Shown piece by piece: positions 12,121-22,972 of a DNA stretch of 64,000 bases. How positions within the stretch are numbered: the first letter of the stretch is position 1; each line of letters begins with the position of its first letter. The DNA lies in contig CAXIPT010000001.1 in the NCBI GenBank assembly GCA_964030475.1, forward strand, positions 19,147,043-19,211,042, read 5' to 3'. The position numbers and the translations under genes were made by a program. A model generated the notes under the pieces. It worked only from the letters and a program-made list of their open reading frames with translations, searched no databases and was not told where the DNA came from. This stretch comes from Tethya wilhelma. Taxonomy: Eukaryota; Porifera; Demospongiae; Tethyida; Tethyidae.

Positions 12121-13680
12121 CTATTTGTCAGTATTTGAAACGATACGAGAATAGATAGCACCATGACTCACTTCAACTGTTCCTGTCTCGGTCCAAGTGG
12201 TTGTTCCTCTTTTGAATGTGGCAACAAATGGAATGCTGTGTGTGTCTCGATAGATCGTTGCTGAATAGCTCACATTTCCTGCATTTCCTGGAACCATTAT
12301 ACTATTGGTTTCGGTCCAAGTAAAAGTGCCTGATATTGACGAAGATTGTCCTACGGATAAATCTATGGACATAAATGCTGTAGTGGAGACTCCACTTCCA
12401 AGGAAATGTACACTATCTGTCACTGATACTCCAAGGTGAAAGTTTGACTCCCAATGGTAGGTGTTAGTACACGAGAACTGTTCCTCTAGTATCCATGTTT
12501 GTGTCAGATTAACTGGGCCATTGTTGTTAAAGTGAGTCTCATGAATTGCGAAAGCATTGGAGTCAAGTTTAAGATATGGTTTGTACTCGATGTTCACTAA
12601 CTCGACGCCAAAACTCAATGTGTTCATCACAAGGTAGCTGGAGTAGTAGTCATAGTGATGGGAGTCATGACTCTCGACATATATGTGATTGTAGTCTTGT
12701 AAAAAGGTGATTGATGGTTTCACTGAGCGGCTGTTTTCATTTTCGAAGAACACATTGTAGTCATGGTAATAGATTACGGCACCGCTATCACTCCAATCAA
12801 TTGTCAAATTGGTCAATACACCAGTGAGGTAGCGTAATCGGTAGATATACTTCAGGCTGGTATCTTGGTTTTTAGGATACCTCCACAACTCACTGTAGCT
12901 CACCATGACAACTCCAAATGGATCAATCATTACATCTATGCTATGACAATATGTACTACACGTTATGTTCGGTATCCGTTGAGTCATAAGCCAGTTAATT
13001 GTCATTGTATCCAGATCAGCACCTGCTGATAAAGTTCCTATTGTGTAAAACAAGTGATTTCCTCCAATATGTGCCTCTACGACTGTATTATTCCCCACTA
13101 TATAGATCGCTGGCCATGTATTGTGCCACTTGTTGTACACAACTGGTGCAGCCCACTCAATTTTAGATGCATTTTGATCAAGTCGACCAAGATTGTATAG
13201 CAGCATGTTCGTTTCATACTCAATATGCACGGAAACAACAATATCAGACTCTGTTACTGCTACAGAAGGAGAGTCTCCACCTTCTGCATAGAGGATGGCA
13301 TTCAGCATTTTCCATTCTATCAGTCCACCCTTTAGTTGGCCTAAACGATAGTAGAGATTGTGGTCAATGTCAGAATGAACTTGGATGATTGTGTTTGAGG
13401 CATTGTGGAAAGCAACGTCAGCACCTTCTGCCTTGATAAGTAGCTCATTTTCGAGCGAGATCAAATTGATGCTGCCATCTGGTTCAATTCCAAACACGTC
13501 GTAGACAAGGTTTTTGTTGTCATTACGAATACTCAGTTGTACAAGTGTATGGTTGACAACACACAAAGAAGGAGCTTGTGTTTGTGTGGTCAAACGTTTA
13601 TTTTCCTCCATAGACGACAAGGTAGTGGACTCAGTCAGAATTGGTGCTACCACTGAGTGAAAGAGAGTTAAAGGATACAC
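12121..13680 (-). CDS. Propeller-like repeat protein with aerolysin-like (putative pore-forming) C-terminal region
   Basis: One open frame of 519 codons. Roughly the first 330 residues contain at least four repeats of about 55-60 residues, each with an xSVAVTxxxIVVxVH-like strand, an LxYxxGxL strand and a closing IEW/INW/IDW, suggesting a beta-propeller or lectin-like fold. The last 130 or so residues are rich in Ser/Thr and alternating hydrophobics (SVTDSVHFLGSG, SGTFTWTETNSIMVPG, IPFVATFKRGTTTW). This resembles the ETX/MTX2/aerolysin family, whose members insert beta-barrel pores into membranes. The family call is by eye. No signal peptide is obvious at the first Met and an acceptor-like TTTCACTCAG lies about 45 bases in, so a 5' exon may exist upstream, or translation may begin at an internal Met. 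Several N-glycosylation-like NxT/S sites fit secretion. Possible defence or prey-directed role is inference. Confidence 0.55.
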   Translation of the reverse strand: MYPLTLFHSVVAPILTESTTLSSMEENKRLTTQTQAPSLCVVNHTLVQLSIRNDNKNLVYDVFGIEPDGSINLISLENELLIKAEGADVAFHNASNTIIQVHSDIDHNLYYRLGQLKGGLIEWKMLNAILYAEGGDSPSVAVTESDIVVSVHIEYETNMLLYNLGRLDQNASKIEWAAPVVYNKWHNTWPAIYIVGNNTVVEAHIGGNHLFYTIGTLSAGADLDTMTINWLMTQRIPNITCSTYCHSIDVMIDPFGVVMVSYSELWRYPKNQDTSLKYIYRLRYLTGVLTNLTIDWSDSGAVIYYHDYNVFFENENSRSVKPSITFLQDYNHIYVESHDSHHYDYYSSYLVMNTLSFGVELVNIEYKPYLKLDSNAFAIHETHFNNNGPVNLTQTWILEEQFSCTNTYHWESNFHLGVSVTDSVHFLGSGVSTTAFMSIDLSVGQSSSISGTFTWTETNSIMVPGNAGNVSYSATIYRDTHSIPFVATFKRGTTTWTETGTVEVSHGAIYSRIVSNTDK

Positions 13681-13748
13681 ACACGATAACTTTAATAGTG
13701 ATAATGACCGAATTCAAAAACTGTAACAGGTAACAATAACAAAATTAA

Positions 13749-14309
13749 AGGCGCTCTCTCACGGAAGTGATTTCAGTTTGATTTCGTGGCCCAAAAATCA
13801 ATTTTCAAATCTGATTGGTCGTGTATACGTCATCGGAATGCAATTAATTCGTGTAATTCTAAACGTCGCAGTTCATTGTTGACGTCCACGTGTTGGGTTC
13901 CAGCGACTAAAACGCTCGAAAGCCAAGGAGTAAAACCGAAGTGGAAGCAAAAAAGAGGCTTGATAGCTCAAGAAGCAAACGTATTCAAGTTCCAGGAGCT
14001 TTGTATAGCCAACCAATGGAGTTGAGAGCGTGCTGGTGCTACCTTAGTCTCGTTCCCAGGCTCAGAACTTCTCATGGTGACGCAAACTTTTTTGCTACTG
14101 ACTGTCTTTGTGATAAATGTGAAGCACTTACCATCTGCTGCTGCTGTGAGGAGTCCAAGCTGCCAGCAGCCTGGCATTTTTGTCCAAAACTGCCGTAGTT
14201 CACGCAAACTTGTACGCATAGTTAATTTTTGCGCGTACTTGTGATCTGTTTGTGGCTTCATTACGTAATGTAAATTTGAATTTACTTCCGCTTCCGTGAG
14301 AGAGCGCCT
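13749..14309. mobile_element. 561 bp MITE with TTAA target duplication
   Basis: The terminal inverted repeat AGGCGCTCTCTCACGGAAG begins at 13749 and its exact reverse complement ends at 14309. Both ends abut TTAA (13745-13748, 14310-14313). TTAA duplication is characteristic of piggyBac-type transposition. No transposase is encoded. Confidence 0.85.
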
Positions 14310-14313
14310 TTAA

Positions 14314-14590
14314 AGGAACTGTGTCACTATATAAGCGGTGTTTTGTTGCTAAAAATAAAAATAATGACGTTTTGTGACGTTTTTTGTTGATACGCGGGTA
14401 CCACGTCCGGGAACGTTTGCATACTACTCCGTGTATTGCGCATTTTGCTTTTACTCGCGTAATAGTACTACGTGGTCAGCTGTTATTACAAGCCTAAGTA
14501 GCTCGCGTAATGCGCACTTAATACTGTAAGGTTTCTGTTTACAACCCATTTATAGTAACAAAACACCGCTTATATAGTGACACAGTTCCT
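14314..14590. mobile_element. 277 bp MITE with TTAA target duplication
   Basis: The terminal inverted repeat starts AGGAACTGTGTCACTATATA and runs about 36 bp, with its reverse complement ending at 14590. It is flanked by TTAA at 14310-14313, shared with the preceding element, and at 14591-14594. The TIR is unrelated to its neighbour's beyond the leading AGG. Confidence 0.88.
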
Positions 14591-15213
14591 TTAATCTATT
14601 ATAATATGCAAGTAGCTGAATCATATCATTCATGATCAATAGTCTATAGTTCATGCAATTCTTTGGATTGGGCTATATATTTCCAGAAAACAACCATATC
14701 ACCGCCCCTACCGATGAGTCACAGGGGGAGTTTGCATGTAGAAAATGTCCAATGCATCCAGCCCAAGGGTCCCAAGGAGTTAAAGGGGGAAAATGTATTT
14801 GTCCCATGCTATTCCAAATCACCCCTACTAATGACACTCTTTGTGAACTAATCCCTTGTGATACTAAAAACTCCCCCAGGGACACCATATTAAAATTGTG
14901 CAATTTTTGAATTCTGATTATTGGCTCAATAATGGGAAAGTTCAGATTACACCATGCATGAAAAAACTATTACTGATTTAGCTAATTTATAAAGCTTACA
15001 CTGAGTATAAATTGACAAGAAGAGAAGAGTTCCAATTACAGCCATAACTCGTCGAAGTGGCCCTGGTGCTGACCATAGATATGTGCTGACAAAGAATAGC
15101 CTAAATTACTGGGCTGGGCTATTCAATAGAGGGTGGAGTTTTGGATCATGCAGTGAATGCGCATGCGCATAATAACTATCGTCAATTTTCCTAGCTAGTC
15201 TGTGAAAATCTGG

Positions 15214-16034
15214 TCTATCGAGCTAGACCTGTCACTGGAATTTTGGTCCTGATAATTTTGGTCCCCCGGACCAAAATTTGCATGAAAAATTTGGTCCAGG
15301 ACCATTATTTTCAGAAATTACCTTGAAAATTTTGGTCCCCCCCTGATAAATTTGGTCCGGGGTTACAAGACCAAAATTTTTGATCAAATAATATTTTTAA
15401 AAAATGGTCCAGGATCGAAAATTTTACATGACATAATGCCAAGTATTTTGGCCCCCCTACATAACTATAGTTTCAATCATTGCAGTAGTAGCAGCATTGT
15501 TTCCCTCAACAGCTGAGCAATGTTATAATATTATGCATACAAACTTGGCAGTTGAGATGCAAAAGATAATAATTATTGTAATGACAAAAATAAATTAAGT
15601 AATTTGTATTGACAAAAATAAATTATTGCTGAGCACAACAATTGCAATCCCATACTTTACAATTTCTTTTATAGCGATTTCTTCTATAGCCTCGCTTCGC
15701 TCGGAATTAGGACGCCCGGTCGTGCCCGGTACATGGGACTCTATCTCCTCGTGCTAGCTAGCTCAGCCAGGCTCTGGAGTCTATCTCTGTAAAAGACTGT
15801 TTCTAGAGCCTAGGCAAGTTTATTTTATAAGAGTGAATGGATGTTCAACCTTTTAGCAAGCTACTTTTAGGTGACTTTCTTCCCGGACCGCAATTTTTAA
15901 GGGGGGACCAAATTTATTGCAAATTTTGGTCCACCCGGACCGAAATTTTTGCCGGACCAAAATTTTCTTGACAGACCCTCTTCTCACCGCTGCCTAACGC
16001 CAGGCAGCGGTGAGAAGAGGGTCTAGCTCGATAG
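15214..16034. repeat. Nested inverted-repeat unit rich in GGTCC/GGACC
   Basis: Outer arms GTCTATCGAGCTAGAC (near 15215) and GTCTAGCTCGATAGAC (near 16020) enclose many copies of AATTTTGGTCC and its complement. Inside the right end is a perfect hairpin (15976-16023). Parts resemble transposon ends, but I cannot delimit a single element with a target duplication. Confidence 0.55.
15976..16023. repeat. Perfect 22 bp-stem hairpin
   Basis: GACCCTCTTCTCACCGCTGC plus CT is followed, after a four- to six-base loop, by its exact reverse complement. Confidence 0.9.
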
Positions 16035-16637
16035 ACTAGTGAAAATCATGACTATACGTAGTGATTATCATCTTGTCAGCCAGTGAATTGGTAATAATTT
16101 ATTGGTACTGTTCGACTGAATCTGATTGATCATAACATAGATAATTATCTATGATCATAATGAGTAGCATGAATACATAATTTATACTCCAATCTACAAG
16201 GTAGTATATACCAAGCCTAAGCTTCAGACAAACCCTAGCTTCACCACATTCTCAGCACAAACTTAAAACCCAACATGACCACATCATCCAGGACACTGGG
16301 AGCCTTGCATGTGCACTGTTGTATATATAATTATGTTATTCATGGCTTCTATTACAATAATTTAATTGTTCTTAATTACTCAAGTTACATCAGATTCTAC
16401 TTATTAGAGTGATTCATATATACACGATCAATGACATGTATTGATACCAGAAGTATTAATAAGTACCTTTTCAAAAGCTGATCGACTCTCAACTGTATAG
16501 CTACTCTACACACTCCTCATAGCATAGTCATAGGATTATTATAAAGCTGCCATGACCGCAGGTCGCAGGATTTAGTTTTCTAAACTTTTTATACTAAGCT
16601 TTAAGTCTTGTATATACAAACAGCTATAGTATAATTA

Positions 16638-17040
16638 CAAGTAGTAAAAATTTTTAAAAAATAAGCAGTGTAGGAATGGGCAGTGCTGTAAAAAGTATTG
16701 GAACAAGGAATGGTCTCAATTTCGGCACATGACTACTTCATTTTCAGTTTTGATCCCTCATAGCTAATTGTTATAAAGTTAAAATTATAATGCTTTAAAG
16801 AATGATCTGTACTTGAATATCACATTTTATCACGTTAAATGTAATGGTTCAAATTCTTGCCATTCTGCTAAAAAGTTGGATAAAGCATAGTTGGCAGGAT
16901 TAGATTACTAGCCCAGACCTGGGTACAAAAAATGAAGTAGTCATGTGCCGAAATTGAGACCATTCCTTGTTCCAATACTTTTTACAGCACTACCCATTCC
17001 TACACTGCTTATTTTTTTGAAATTTTTACTACTTGTTCAT
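16638..17040. mobile_element. About 400 bp foldback element with about 110 bp inverted arms
   Basis: The left arm (16638-16745, ACAAGTAGTAAAAATTT...GACTACTTCATTTT) and right arm (16928-17040) are near-perfect inverted copies separated by about 180 bp. Further single arms or fragments occur at 10657-10770, 61084-61170 and 63598-63652, so this is a dispersed family. Confidence 0.85.
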
Positions 17041-17785
17041 TCACTTTTTTCAACACTACAGTGTGGAGACAATCAGAGACTGGTTAGTCCCTACAAAAAG
17101 CTTGAGTTATCTGAGTAGCAGCTATATTGTCTGCAAGAGCAGCTAATGCGCATGCGCATTAAATGCCACGTGGATAAATGACCTTTGGACTCTACCTAAA
17201 AGATGGCTACATTGAAGTACATGAATTTATACTCTAAGTTTCAAAGCTCTCTAGTTTTTGTTTAGGCTTATTTGTGTTGAAAACGGGTATAAAGGAATGT
17301 AGTACCTATGAAAAGAACTTACTTTGTGCTATCAAAGTTGGCTCAACACATTCTGGTTCTCTGGAAATGCTTTTCAAGTAAGTCAGTTAGGAAGTAAGTA
17401 CGTAAGTTAGATGAACAAAAATGGCACTCTTGGGGCTTCCCATTAGCGCTCTCTACGAGCGCTGAGGAAAGTTTTTGTGAGTGTTAGGCCTTGCATGCAA
17501 TTGGTAATCTGTCAGTGAGAGCCTCTGAGCAAGTTTGAAGACTTAATTTTGTTTTGCTAGATTTTTTATAGTGACCAACATTTTGTATTGTGTCTATGGG
17601 ACAGTCGGCCCATTCCTACTATACGTACTACCGTACGTATGATAGAAACTATAACATTATATCACCCAATCAAGTGATAATGATTTATTTTTATTAGGTA
17701 TTAAATAATTGTTTTTAATCACTGATATGGTGTCATACACCTGCATATTGATTTTCAATTGAAAAGGTACACAAATAATAAAATG

Positions 17786-20484
17786 TTAATTAGAAACAGC
17801 TGCAGCTGCCGAACATGAGGCACAGCACTCTTCAAAGTACATTGGACACAAACCAAAAGGAACAGTGACATTATTACAGAAGTAATCCGTGTCTGTATTT
17901 ACACAATTAGTGATGGGTGTGGCATCTGTAGTAATTGGTGGGTGTGGTTCCTCTAATGGACACTCTTTAAAACAGGTTCTCGAGGTCATTGGACTGGGAC
18001 TTTGTGAACACATCTCAGGAGACAACTGTGTCCCATTCACATGTTGACAGGATGTGGAACGGGACTGGGACCCTTCACTATTGCATGGAGCAGTACACTG
18101 GAATGGAAAAACAGACACATATGACAAACCCTAGAGAGAGGAAACTTATTCATTCTGATTCTGTATGTACAAGACAGCTACTAGAGAAAGAGAAACTGGT
18201 TTGAACCAGAATGCTAGCCAAGCTTGACCTTCCCTTTGCTTATTAAAAGCATCACACTAAAATCCCTTCAGTATTAACAGTATGTTTAGTCTTGATAGGG
18301 AGAATGCTTAAAAATAAGCTATAGGTATGATACTGTCAATCTCTTATTATTGCCCACCTCGGTCCATTCTGAAGCAAGCCAGTGATAGTTGGAACATGAC
18401 TCAGCAGCGTGACAGATAGTCTTATCCACAGGCCTACTCCTCATATCGCAGTGGCTATCACTGACAGTCGCTGACCTCAGCTCTCCTCCATTGTCCAACC
18501 AGAGGTTCATCCAAAGACACACGACCTCTCTCACCATCCACCCTACCCCACAATGGCTGTCGCAGTCTCCCCACTCCTCATAGTGCCAGTCGTACTGACA
18601 GTCTTCGACGAAACACACTTGAGAGAGAGAAGGCTTTTCGGCTTGACTACAGAGCGAGTCTTGCACCAATAGAGGCTCACTGCTATCTACGTTGACCAGC
18701 TCACAGTGAGCATGTCTAACTTGTTGTCCCTGTCCACACACACTGCTGCAGATGCTCCATTCACTGACATTCCACTGATAGAGACAAGGATCATTCATGC
18801 AAATTTCGACCTCGTTCGGTCGCAGGTCTGGATCACAAAGACTCTCATCCACCTCCTCTCTGGCACCGCTGGGGAACAGCTTCACACACATGATCTCTCT
18901 CGATCTCTCTCCCTCTCCACACTGCACTGAGCACTGGCTCCATTTGGTGCTGTTCCAGAAGTAGGTTGCATTTGAGAGCTGATAAATTGCGTCGTTGGGT
19001 ACTGAAAATGAGTACCTGATTCCCTCGTAGATTGAATTGGCAAGGAGAAAGAACGTCACATTTTCATCTATGGGTCCTTGTGTTTCAAAATACTCTGTTC
19101 CATGTGCCGGACGCTCATAGACCCATGAACTCCCAGCAAAGAAGAAGGAAGATATGCCGGTCGGTAAGATTCTGAAGTTACCGTTTTTGAATTCTTCCGA
19201 TATTGAGCTGTAGGCTGCAATGACATTGTGGGAGGGGCTGATTTCGATTACACGAATGTTAGCAGAACCTTTTGGGACAGTTACAGCTTTGTAGTAGTTG
19301 TAGCCTGTGAGTGTGGGTGTGTAGAGAATAGACAATGTTCACGATTACACTTGAAATTGAAATTGATCGAGAGATAGCTATGAAACAATCTACTTTTACT
19401 TCTGTTCTGTTCTTTAATAACTCACTTTTTCATGTAGAAATAATTTACAAATTATACAACAATCACATTATATATGCTTGCACACTGGCCTAGATATAGA
19501 TGATGGAATATTAGCTGACTCACTTCCTGGGTGTTCCACTCCACTGAATGTCCCGCTCACCCTCATACAGGTACTCCCGTCCCCACACCACACCCCACAC
19601 TCATCCCTCTCAGACTTCGACCCGTTGAACTGATAGTCACATCCGATGGCCCTGCACTGCCCACTCACACACGCCCCCAGGGAGCCTTCCGTGAGACAGG
19701 GGGCACCGTCAGGGAGATCCACCATCCTTGTGTGGATGAGAGTGGTGCCGGTCGGGATACACTGGTGCTTGCACATGTCAAGGTTGAGGTGTACGATGTG
19801 CTCTATTTGGGAATAAAGATTATGTCATAATGATATCGTGCATTAGATGAGGTCGGGGGTTATATTGAAAGATAGAGATTACAATCCTTTACATCATAAT
19901 GATGTCATGCAACAGGGTTCATTTTGAAATAGAGATTACATTCTAATGATGTCATATTTACAGGTTTCACTTTAAACTGGAGATTTCGACAGAGTACATT
20001 TTGAAATGGAGATTACGTCATAATGATGTCATTCATTTATAGTTGATAATGAGTGAACATACCTAATTCTACCGACTCCCATGAACTGTAGCGATTATTA
20101 GGAGGGTTCTCCTCACAGAGCTGTTGCCGATAGTTACCGTTGCCAGGGCAACTCTCAGTGTTACAAGTACGATATCTCTTCCATTGCCCGAGGCAATAGC
20201 GACCTCCATTAGCTGGTCTGAAGGGGAAAACAGCAAAAAACATCATTAATTTGAGTTATGACGCTGTTGAAGACTACATAATGAGTGTGTGTTTTGCAAC
20301 ACTTTGTTCAATAAATCAATAAGATTGTTTCGTAATTGGAACTTCAGACGCTCTCTTTCGTTAGTAGGATCGGGTTACAGTGCGTAGCCATTGGGTTGCA
20401 TAACAATAACAGTTACCATAGCAACAGAAACCTTGCTAAATAAGTACTGATGTTTTGGGATATTGCATGGGAAGTCATATTGTG

Positions 20485-20547
<63 letters not shown>

Positions 20548-21307
20548 TTCTCTCTCTCCCTCCCTCTCCACTTACATTGGTGAATTGCATTCTCTCTCAC
20601 TAAATTGAACTCCGACCCCACAGCTGCGGCTGCACTGACTCCACTCTGACCACACTCCCCATCCCCCGTTCCTCGGCTCTGATAAGAGGGGGTAGTCAAT
20701 ACACAGTCCCTGATAGCACACACCCATGGCTCCACCCTCAAGCCGACACTCTGTCCCGGGAGCTGGAGGACTGTTCCTATGGGAACATCGACCGCTGGCA
20801 GCAGGTCTACACCACAGGAGGCTGCACTCATTCTGTAGGCAGGAAAAATAAAAATATAGAATGCAATGAAATCTGGCAAAGAAAGAGAAATAAAGCTTGG
20901 CTTTGTAAACCGTGTATGCCTTCACTATAGGAGGAAAGCCTGGTTTATAAAGTACATTAGTAGAGAGACTGCCGGAGAAAGAGCTATCTTCACATCAAAT
21001 TATAGAATCACAACAAAGCAGACCTCAACTTATAAACTTTCTTAACAATCAAACAAGCATGCACGAAGAAAGCTTTCAAACATGCAACTTATCATATTTG
21101 TTGCTATAAATTAGTAGCTCAAAATTATGAGTATAATATATCCCTACCTCCATTCCAGGACAATGGGTTGCATTTCCTCCCAGTTGAAGTCGACACTGCT
21201 CAGTGGGTGTGTACTCCATACCTGGGAGAGCATGGCTGCCAGAGAAATTCTGATAGACTCCAGTAGGACGGTTGTTGAGACAAGAGCTGTTTGGAAGACT
21301 GTTGAGT

Positions 21308-21338
<31 letters not shown>

Positions 21339-21347
21339 AGACGGTGC

Positions 21348-21390
<43 letters not shown>

Positions 21391-21953
21391 GAGTATGAAA
21401 GCATGAAATTTTACCTGAAGAATTTCTTCAGCTGATCTCTGCTACACTCTGACCAGAGATGAGGGTTCACTGATTCGGCAAAGCTCCTAGCCATGATGTA
21501 ATTGGTATCAGGAGGGCACTGGGTCATAGGGTCACCATCGTGGAGAAGACCAAGACTGAAAGAGGAGAGAAGGATAGCAAGGGAAACAAACAAAATTAAT
21601 GTCAAACTTGTCAAGAAAATTCTATTCATTCAAGCTAGAGCAGATGCTGAAGGACAAACTGTATTAAGTTTGAGCATGCAAATGAAAAGGCATACGTACA
21701 TCTTCGTAGTCAGAGCTATATGATTGTTAGCTATTGATTTATAGATTGTTCTTTTTGTCTTGAAATTACTAACATATCGGCAATTGTTGGCAGCAGGTTG
21801 ATCATTATTTATAGACTAAAGGGCATTCTCACTATATGTATGCACTTACCTGTGCCCTATCTCGTGGGCAATGGTGAAGGCAGTCGAGAGACCAGTGTCT
21901 CTGTTGAGGTTGCAGCTACGCTCTGGTTCACACGCCCCGCCTATGTTACTCAT

Positions 21954-21955
<2 letters not shown>
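17786..21955 (-). CDS. ADAMTS metalloprotease with C-terminal TSP1 repeats and PLAC-like end; N-terminal exons absent
   Basis: Exons (minus): 21850-21955, 21415-21555, 21148-21286, 20576-20832, 20063-20217, 19523-19802, 18358-19304, 17786-18097. They encode, in order: the end of a reprolysin catalytic domain with the zinc site [13 protein letters not shown] (split at the 21850/21555 splice) and the Met-turn YIMARS; a disintegrin-like/Cys region with ECSLLWC; a first TSP1 repeat ([17 protein letters not shown]); the Cys-rich domain ending VGCD-type ([23 protein letters not shown]); a spacer; at least four further TSP1 repeats ([30 protein letters not shown]); and a terminal Cys cluster (FEECCASCS) like a PLAC domain. 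ADAMTS enzymes are secreted and cut extracellular matrix. Signal peptide, prodomain and most of the catalytic domain should lie above 21955 but are not found before EXOSC10; an N at 22530 suggests lost sequence. Alternatively the gene is truncated. Confidence 0.9.
19820..20038. repeat. Degenerate tandem repeat in an ADAMTS intron
   Basis: Units of roughly 50-70 bases containing GAGATTACRTCATAATGATGTCAT and TTTTGAAATRGAGATTAC recur at least four times between the Cys-rich and preceding exons. Confidence 0.6.
20485..20540. repeat. (CT)n microsatellite
   Basis: About 27 CT units in the ADAMTS intron just past the donor of exon 20576-20832. Confidence 0.95.
21305..21390. repeat. (GT)n microsatellite before an ADAMTS exon
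   Basis: Two GT runs lie in the intron upstream of exon 21148-21286. On the transcript strand they are CA-rich and end near the acceptor. Confidence 0.9.
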
Positions 21956-21957
<2 letters not shown>

Positions 21958-22008
<51 letters not shown>

Positions 22009-22020
22009 TGTGTGTGTGTG
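21958..22020. repeat. (GT)n microsatellite forming the acceptor tract of the first visible ADAMTS exon
   Basis: About 30 dinucleotide units end at the acceptor for exon 21850-21955. On the transcript strand it reads (CA)n then CAG. Confidence 0.95.
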
Positions 22021-22740
22021 AGAGAGAGAGTTGTACACATCATGCCTGTTGTTCATTTAAGTCCAGCCTCTTAGCAAGCGGATTAATAACCATAGTCCAT
22101 TGTTGACAAAACACTCTTAAAAAATGGTTATAATTTTACTAACAACTCATCAGACAATAATGGCCCATTACAAGGTTTTCCACTTACAGGCACCCAATGA
22201 TATTGTATAAATAAGCACAGAGATGGTCTATCAGTGAGTGTAACCTGATAGCCTTGACAACCGCCACAGGTCAAGAGAACATGGATATGAAGATACACTC
22301 ACTGCAGGTAAGGCAACTTTGAATTATACCACCACCAAAGAACTAAATCACTGTCAATGGCCACTGTCCCAACAGATCGGTATAGAGTTACAAAATATGT
22401 ACATTCCACGACCAAATATCCATGTACCAGTTGTTGATTGTTGTTGTAATGGAAAATATGTTTATTCACTAGCTAAGGATATTCACTTGACGTAAAAGCT
22501 GTCCATAAAGTTACATGTTTCATCATTTCNAACACGTACATAGCCTCGTTCCCGATCCCAGGCCTAGGGCCTGCATGGGGAGGCACCTATATCCATGCAC
22601 ATTTCTCAACTTCCGCCTACATGTGGATAACCACCCTCTTCTCTTCTGTGTATTGTGCTCAATTCAAGATTCAATAAATATTCATGATTGAACTTCAAGT
22701 TATAGGTGTATATATTTGTGACCATAATAATAAATTTTAT

Positions 22741-22771
<31 letters not shown>

Positions 22772-22972
22772 ATAATTATAATTATAGTTATGTTGATATT
22801 AACAATGATTAATGAATGATTCTAATGAACCAAAACTGAAAGTTTAGCGCAAGTTATCCATTAAACATTGATAACTAACCAGGCCACGAAGGACGTTTAC
22901 TGTTCATGTGTGCATAAAGAAAAGAAAATTAATTACCAGTAATAGAAGATCAATAGATTCTTTATTTCTTCT
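22021..22972. other. Spacer where the 5' half of ADAMTS should be
   Basis: No exon resembling an ADAMTS prodomain or N-terminal catalytic region is seen. It contains an N at 22530 and an (AAT)n tract near 22745-22770, with AT-rich sequence otherwise. Confidence 0.5.

Larger units (their letters stand above)
13681..17785. other. Gene-free spacer packed with inverted-repeat elements
   Basis: It contains two abutting TTAA-flanked MITEs (13749-14309, 14314-14590), a complex GGTCC-rich inverted-repeat unit (15214-16034) and a 400 bp foldback element (16638-17040). Open frames are short and unrecognised. Palindromes of the type TGCGCATGCGCA occur near 15157 and 17146. Confidence 0.65.

Noticed and set aside
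13786..14261. Short frames on both strands
   Set aside because: They fall within the 561 bp TTAA element and show no transposase motif.
14653..14910. Cys-containing 85-codon open frame on the plus strand
   Set aside because: No family resemblance, no splice or promoter context, and a comparable frame exists on the other strand; probably chance.
21305..22020. Possible CRISPR-like or satellite arrays in the repeat tracts
   Set aside because: These are plain dinucleotide microsatellites in a eukaryotic gene; no spacers or repeats of CRISPR type.
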